Assembly (NCBI RefSeq): GCF_000516985.1
Contig: NW_006917098.1
Coordinates: forward strand, 1-64,000
From: Pestalotiopsis fici W106-1
Lineage: Eukaryota > Ascomycota > Sordariomycetes > Amphisphaeriales > Sporocadaceae
Length of the DNA: 64,000 bases
Reading direction: 5' to 3'
Part shown: positions 58,708 through 64,000 of the stretch, piece by piece
Position numbering within the stretch: position 1 is the first letter of the stretch
Layout: every line of letters starts with the position of its first letter
Position numbers and translations under genes: made by a program
The notes under the pieces: model-generated
What the model saw: only the letters and a program-made list of their open reading frames with translations
Databases searched by the model: none
Told to the model about the DNA's origin: nothing

Positions 58708-59880
58708 TTATGCAGGGCCGCTGTAGTGAGCAGCAGCCTTGGGGTTGATGACCTTGTTGGGGTTGATGCCGACAGTGGCCCAGGCAAAGATACCATCATC
58801 AACACTGTCACCGAGGTAGACGTACTGAAGGACTGGGTCCGAGGTGGCAGCCTCTTGAGCCATGATACCATCTTTCGAGTTGACTGTGAAGGCCTGGGTG
58901 TTGGTGCTGTAAGGCGAGACCTCGTCGACGGCTTGGTTCAGTGTCTGGTCAAAGAAGAGCTGGCCGACCTGAGCGACATGTCCGCCACCAATGGTGCCGT
59001 TGGCGAGGGTGGTAGCATCGATGTGGGCCATGACTAGTAAGCGAATTAGAGAACTGTATTGACTAGACTGGAACGGTGGGATACTCACTGTGAATGTGGA
59101 CGGCACGGCCAGTGTAGTGTCCAGGCATGATGGCATCAAAGGACAGAATACCGTCATCGTCGCTGAACTGGATACCACGGAGGGCAGTGTTGTAGAAGCT
59201 GTCGGGATCGTTGGGGTTGCCGTTACCACGGGCCTGGACACCACCGTAGACACCAGTGGAGTTGCAGTACCAAGCTTCAAGCGCAACGTTTGAGAGGGGC
59301 TCGCAGGTGGTCGTATCGATGAGTTGCACGTCGAAAGTCAAAGGGACACCGGGTTCGGCGTCAGTGATGTCCTGGCGAACAAGCTCGCCAGAGACCCCTA
59401 GGCATATTAGAGTGGTTCATTAGAAGATGGTATGATAGCAGCAAAGCAACTTACAGTAGGGACCCTCAGTCACCTGGATATGATGTCAGTAATGATTCAA
59501 TGCTGTGGATTGATAAGAGCAAAACATACCTGAGGCTGCAGGATACAGGAATTGTCGGAGCCGAAGATCTCCTCGGGGGTAGAGTCTGGGGTGACCGTCT
59601 TGTTGGAGTGGTGGCTGGTGAGGAGAACGTCACGGAAGCTGCGCTTCTCCATACCGCGCTTCTCACGGAGCTTGGAGAACTTTTCGATACGAGCATCGAC
59701 CAGCTTGGAGTCGCGGGCCTTGATGCTGGCCTCGCAGGACTTGAGCGAGCGGTACTCGGGGTCGGCCTGCCAGGCAGCGCGAGCGGCGATTTCAGCCTCA
59801 ATATCGGCGCCGGGGTGGGCCATGACACCTCCCATCAGGGAGGTTGCCAGCAGGGCAACTGTGGAGAAGTAACGAGCCAT
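58708..59880 (-). CDS. extracellular intradiol ring-cleavage dioxygenase-like protein
   Basis: Fe(III) dioxygenase-fold protein of the secreted fungal intradiol type, which acts on catechol-like aromatics. Four exons: 59,880-59,530, a 19-nt micro-exon 59,473-59,455, 59,397-59,089 and 59,033-58,708; introns 56, 57 and 55 nt; 334 residues. The start opens a signal peptide (MARYFSTVALLATSLMGGVMA). The micro-exon supplies the family motif VTEGPY. Expected iron ligands are present: Tyr 167 (AWYCN), Tyr 218, His 224 and His 226 (GHYTGRAVHIH). There is no N-terminal dimerisation domain of the intracellular catechol dioxygenases; instead about 95 residues of charged sequence follow the signal peptide. 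A TATA-like AGCTATAAGA lies about 115 bp upstream (59,991-60,000, minus strand). The natural substrate is unknown. Confidence 0.92.
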
Positions 59881-61626
59881 GGCTGATGGTTGATCGACGT
59901 TTGAGACAGAAACCAAGATATCAGAAGTGGAATGCTTCGACCGTTGAGAACGTGTCACAAAACGAAGGCACGGGATAGCGTGATCGACACTCTTATAGCT
60001 CACGTTCAACGCTTGAGAGGCCGGGCGGTTAAAGTCCTCCTCGCGGTGGAAAGCCCGTCCATACTCTATTAGAATCGCGTACCAGCGGACTGGTCTTCCA
60101 TAGTACATGTAACCTTATCCCATTGACGTTGCGGTCTTGAGTGGAGCCGGGCTATCATGCTTTCCATTGTATGAGCCGACGTAACTGTGAGCGCCCGATT
60201 GCTTTTCTTGCCTTCCTGTATAGTCATTCTCCGCGCGGCTAGACTTTGCAACGAAGACCTCAAAATAGAGTCAAAGTGATCGATGATTAGGTATACTCAT
60301 TCACGACCTCGTGCTGCATAGTCACTCCTGCCGGACAACTTTGGCCGACCGGGATGTGGGTTAAACTCATTTGACTATAAACAGATCCCAGTTGACGTGC
60401 ATACACGTGCCGAGATACCATGTGTTGAATCACCCGAATTCTTTGAAATGATTCCGTTCCCATAGGCTCGTTTGTTGCGAGCTGACTATTTGGGCTAGGG
60501 CTGCGGCTTGGGGTAGGGCGCCGCAACTGACGCGTCCTTTCTTGGCGTTCACTTAAAAGAGGCAGGACATCAGTATAACTTGACCGTAAGTTTAGCCTCG
60601 ATCGTGAACGTCCAGGCTCCAAGGTGCATTCTTGGCTGCGAATAAATTGCGCCAAGTCCTTTCACTGTTACATATTTGTTGAACTTGAGACTTGATGGCA
60701 AGCGCAGGATGGCCGCTGGCTAAAGGCCTTCCACGATTCTGCCCTATCTACTCTGTACACAGCATTCGTACCGGAAAACAGCGATAAGCGAAATACACTT
60801 GTTCATAAAAGTGACTTGGTTCATCCGCCGCAGGCAGTATGCTAAATTCAAGATTTGCGATTTAGAGTCACAGCGCTGCCTAATTGAGGAGGTCTGTTCA
60901 TATATGTACGTAAAGTATCATCAACCACACACTCGGATCCTCGCCGCGGAGCCTCGCCGGTCAGCGCTCTCCAGCTTTCGGGCGGTCTTGAGAATCTGTG
61001 ATATGCTTTGGTACTTCTTGATTGCAGCGTCCATGCATTTCGCTGGCTGGGTACCTCCTGGGTCTTCTGTTTGGAATTATCGAGTGTGGTTCAGCATATT
61101 TTGCCTCATACAAAATTTAAGTTGACTATGATCAATTGCAGGATGCTAATAACAAATTGTCTTAGTAGACTCAAAAGACAATATTTGACATTAAATTCCC
61201 TCTAGATGTGTCTAGGTTGGCCACTCTTTGAACAAGCAAAAATGGCCAAACTCGTTACAAATTCAAAAACGACGGACAGAGAGTAAACTTCGAAGCTTTT
61301 GGGACTCAATGGTAGATATAGTGTGCAGGTTCCGGATGTTACCTTCCAAGACATTTTCTAAAGCTTGTTCAACATTTGATCAAGTCTTGCCTCTTGCCAA
61401 ACAGAGCCGACATGAAAAGAAACCATGAAGAGAGGTACCCACGGTTGCCATGATGTTTTTAAAGCGATTGCCATTGTCCATGTAGGTAGGTCATGCAGGC
61501 CCTCGCAGTCACAAGCTTGAATGTTTACATACGCGGGTGAAGAGTCTGCTGACATTGAATATATTCTGATCACGAAAAGTGCGAAACTTAAGGACAAATT
61601 GGCCAATTTACTAGGCAGTAGTACTA
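59881..61626. other. intergenic, no gene seen
   Basis: About 1.7 kb between the dioxygenase promoter and the 3' end of the 2OG oxygenase gene. Frames at 60,287-60,655 (minus) and 60,799-61,125 (plus) show no domain or signal, and I do not call them. Confidence 0.55.
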
Positions 61627-62858
61627 TCAATCGTAATAGTTCTGCACTTTCAATCCTTTGAATTCGAAAGCAGTCCCCTCGCGCTTGTCCAATACAGTCT
61701 TATGGTGAACATCCTTGACTCGGGCACGCACATACTCAACACCACTTGGAACTGGCCTGCTCAAGTCTTTGTCCTCGTCCGTCAAGAGGCCAAGGCGGTC
61801 AAGCACTGGGGATGGCACAGGGCGCATTGGTGTATGATCTCCAGGTCGGCTGAAATACAGCAGACCTAGGCGTGGAATATTCATCTGATCCTTCGGTGGG
61901 GTCACGACGCGGTGAATAGTGGACTTGATGAATCCTATCAAGCGTTAATATTGATCAATGATAGAGGATGTGACCATGGCTTACCCTTTGTGAGAAAGGA
62001 CAAGGTATCTGCGGCGTTACAAGTGATGCCCCCATCAACTGGTCGAACATACTTCCACTCGCCCTCGGGAGTTCGGATTTGTAGTCCGGCAACATGCTGC
62101 GAGAACAATAGAGTCAAACTACCAAAGTCGGTATGTCCTCCCTTGGAATAGGCCTGGGCCTTGTCCCACTCCTCCTGGCTTCTAACATTATAGATCATGT
62201 AGCGCAGGTGATCATCAGACTCATCGGTGTATGCGTGTGCGTCCGACAAATAGTCCTCGGGCAGCTCAAGAATGATGGAAATCAAAACAAAGAGTTTGTT
62301 GATGACCCTTTCCCACAAGTCGCGATGGAATTGCGCAATCTCATCATAATTCTCTTCCACAACTCTGTGTTTTCCAATATCTCTGTACGCGGAGATAGCT
62401 TTTGGCACGTTGAGCTGTATCATGTCAGCCATGGAATTCGCCCATGAATTTGCAAGAATTACCATTTCAATGTTCTCCTTGACTCCCGTGTCACCAATCC
62501 AGCGCGAGTTTTCGCGATACCCAAAGTACTCGCCCTCGGAAAAATTGCAAGGAAACCTTCGCTTCTCCTCTAGAGGCTCCTTGAAGAAAGTGTTTCCAAT
62601 GCTGAACTGGCGGAGGACGCGCTCATCTTCAATCCCGGTGTTGACGACGGACCAGAAACCAACTTTGGTCACTGCTTCGTAGAGCTGCTTTGCCAGTTCT
62701 TGTTTACCACCTGGCTCATCAAAACGTGACAGATCAATCTTGGGCAGGTCGGCCCAATCCAGGTTTTCTGAAGTCAACCTAGGCCGACTCCATGGTTTCA
62801 CGAGCAGACTTTTGGCAGAAGCGGCAGCAACAGAGTCATCAAGTGCAATAGGTGCCAT
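61627..62858 (-). CDS. 2-oxoglutarate/Fe(II)-dependent dioxygenase (IPNS-like)
   Basis: Non-heme iron oxygenase of the DIOX_N plus 2OG-FeII_Oxy type. Such enzymes hydroxylate or desaturate small molecules using 2-oxoglutarate and oxygen. Two exons: 62,858-61,985 and 61,934-61,627, intron 50 nt, 393 residues. The N-terminal domain begins LPKIDLSRF. The iron facial triad is His 242 and Asp 244 (GGHTDFGSLTLLF) plus His 299 (STIHRVV), the last restored by splicing. The 2OG-anchoring Arg is Arg 313 (PRLGLLYFSRPGD); the usual RxS serine is Gly here. There is no signal peptide, so it is cytosolic. It is divergently transcribed from an MFS permease 763 bp away, which suggests a transport-plus-oxidation pair. 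Substrate unknown. Confidence 0.92.
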
Positions 62859-63621
62859 TCTGACGATATATTCAAATACAAGTGATTGAGACTTGTTGGT
62901 AGGGTCAAAGTTATAAAAGTCAATTCCGGATCGTGGAGAGGAACACTATGGTAAGATACTCAGCATATATGTCTAAACACACCCGAGGTTGCTTAAAAAT
63001 GGTCGAGACACCCGGTTCATTGATGTTCGCCTCCGCCTCCGCAATGATCGGTAGAGCATCCCGAAGCAGCTGCGTGCAGTTGAGCATGATTGGCCCGATG
63101 AGTATATGACGTGCTTTCTGTGACAAGTGCGTGCTCGGCTTCAAGCGACCTCCCCGCCCCGCATCCCAAGTTGAGCGGCCGGCAGACTGTCCGACTCTGG
63201 TCGACCCCATTCCATAGAATCCTTCTGTTTCCCGACTACCGATGGCGTTATAGCTAATGCAGTGTAGGTATTATGCAGCCCCTGCTAGATTCGTCGACTT
63301 GAATATCTTGCAAGTCGCCAATCATAATCCTTATTCTTAGCTTTGACCACATCTCCGGGCCGGATTCAAGCCCATATCATCGGATGTATTGTCCCAGCAG
63401 ACGTCCCACGCCATATTCAATACTATGTCGTGATGGTATGTGGATCATGTCAATACGGCGACAAGCGATAAGAAAGCACATACGCATTCAAGTATCATGT
63501 CGGTGAAAATGAAAGGAAAGTAGACTGAAAGTACTTATATTTTGACCATGGCATCCAGGGCTCATTCAATTCGATTTGGTTAAAGTTTTTGTATTTGATT
63601 TCGCTTCTTATAACGTCAACA
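62859..63621. promoter_or_regulatory. divergent promoter region, 2OG oxygenase / MFS permease
   Basis: 763 bp between two divergent start codons. A 96-codon minus-strand frame at 62,920-63,210 has no recognisable feature and is treated as non-coding leader or promoter. Confidence 0.45.
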
Positions 63622-64000
63622 ATGACCGCCAAGGCTGAAGCCAAGACATTGGCCAATGGTGTTTCAATACCCGAGCCGGTGGATGATTCAGGTCGTTCCT
63701 CTCACTCTGGCATTCAAGTGACGAACAAGGCCACTGAAAAGCAGATCATTCGAAAGATTGACTGGTGGCTCGTTGGCTTCTATTCCGCGGTTTACATATT
63801 CCGTGTGATCGACTCAGCCAACTACTCGAATGCCGCAATCATCAACCTGGAGAATGGCACAGGCATCAAAAAGCAACTCCGACTAGACGCCAGTCAATGG
63901 GCATGGACCTTATCCATTTTTTCATACAGTTACCTAATTTTTGAACCGCCAAATACACTGCTTTTGAAGACTTTCCGTCCTTCACGATGGATGTTCGTCC
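63622..64000 (+). CDS. MFS permease, allantoate/Dal5 (ACS) family, 5' part
   Basis: Open frame of 126 codons starting at ATG 63,622 and running off the window end with no stop. A hydrophilic N-terminus (MTAKAEAKTLANG) of about 45 residues is followed by KIDWWLVGFYSAVYIFRVID, which forms the first membrane helix with the family landmark around DxxNYSNA. The second helix region follows (WAWTLSIFSYSYLIFEPPNT then LLLKTFRPSRWM), the FExPxNxLLxxxxPSRW motif of the anion:cation symporter family. Members import allantoate, nicotinate, pantothenate and similar organic anions. The substrate cannot be predicted from this fragment. Confidence 0.88.
   Translation, partial: MTAKAEAKTLANGVSIPEPVDDSGRSSHSGIQVTNKATEKQIIRKIDWWLVGFYSAVYIFRVIDSANYSNAAIINLENGTGIKKQLRLDASQWAWTLSIFSYSYLIFEPPNTLLLKTFRPSRWMFV

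Noticed and set aside
62920..63210. 96-codon minus-strand frame upstream of the 2OG oxygenase
   Set aside because: No domain or signal; it lies in the divergent promoter.

Overview
The window is nuclear DNA of a filamentous ascomycete (Pezizomycotina). The evidence is introns of about 47-125 nt with GTRNGT-like donors and CTRAY-like branch sites, the gene families present (asco-type laccase, Hat2, Xrn1, fungal PAP2 and PQ-loop membrane proteins), and a 17 kb block of extremely AT-rich DNA with the signature of repeat-induced point mutation (RIP). I cannot fix the class from the sequence alone.

Region 1 (1 to about 17,140) is a RIP-destroyed repeat block. CpA and TpG are depleted, TpA is in large excess and CpG survives, so the damage is CpA-to-TpA rather than general loss of methylated CpG. 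It holds a composite satellite (about 180-1,420), a 9-bp-based tandem array (about 5,045-5,425), unidentified RIP-damaged coding relics, and one relic I could identify. That relic (about 9,250-13,460, minus strand) is a telomere-linked RecQ-type helicase gene, readable in only two frames and broken only by stops of the type RIP creates. It suggests a subtelomeric origin. Two small GC-richer islands (15,781-16,240 and 16,492-16,640) carry perfect palindromes and look like an LTR fragment and a small inverted-repeat element that escaped RIP.

Region 2 (17,144-30,291) begins abruptly: the stop codon of a three-exon laccase lies at the edge of the RIP block. Then come a small secreted protein, a GMC oxidoreductase and an NCS1 nucleobase-type transporter transcribed divergently from a shared 406-bp promoter, a PAP2/IPC-synthase-like membrane enzyme, and a PQ-loop membrane protein. 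The laccase, small secreted protein and GMC/transporter pair have the character of an accessory gene set at a chromosome end.

Region 3 (30,292-45,000) is gene-poor. Its most interesting gene (32,581-33,195) encodes a secreted precursor of five Cys-rich repeats (C-x6-C-x10-C-x6-C) separated by Lys-Arg sites, each followed by Gln. This is a Kex2-processed repeat-peptide precursor, with no recognised tailoring enzymes nearby. Around it are an uncharacterised Ser-rich protein, a spliced Pmp3 gene, and an RNA-binding protein that joins a catalytically degenerate DEDDh exonuclease fold to an RRM and two RanBP2 zinc fingers.

Region 4 (46,189-64,000) is mostly core: an F-box-like protein, hat2 (histone chaperone/HAT-B subunit) divergent from xrn1 (cytoplasmic 5'-3' exoribonuclease), an extracellular intradiol dioxygenase, and a 2OG-Fe(II) oxygenase divergent from an MFS permease that runs off the right end. 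No tRNA, rRNA or CRISPR was found. All exon structures are my own manual splice reconstructions; each keeps frame across the whole gene.
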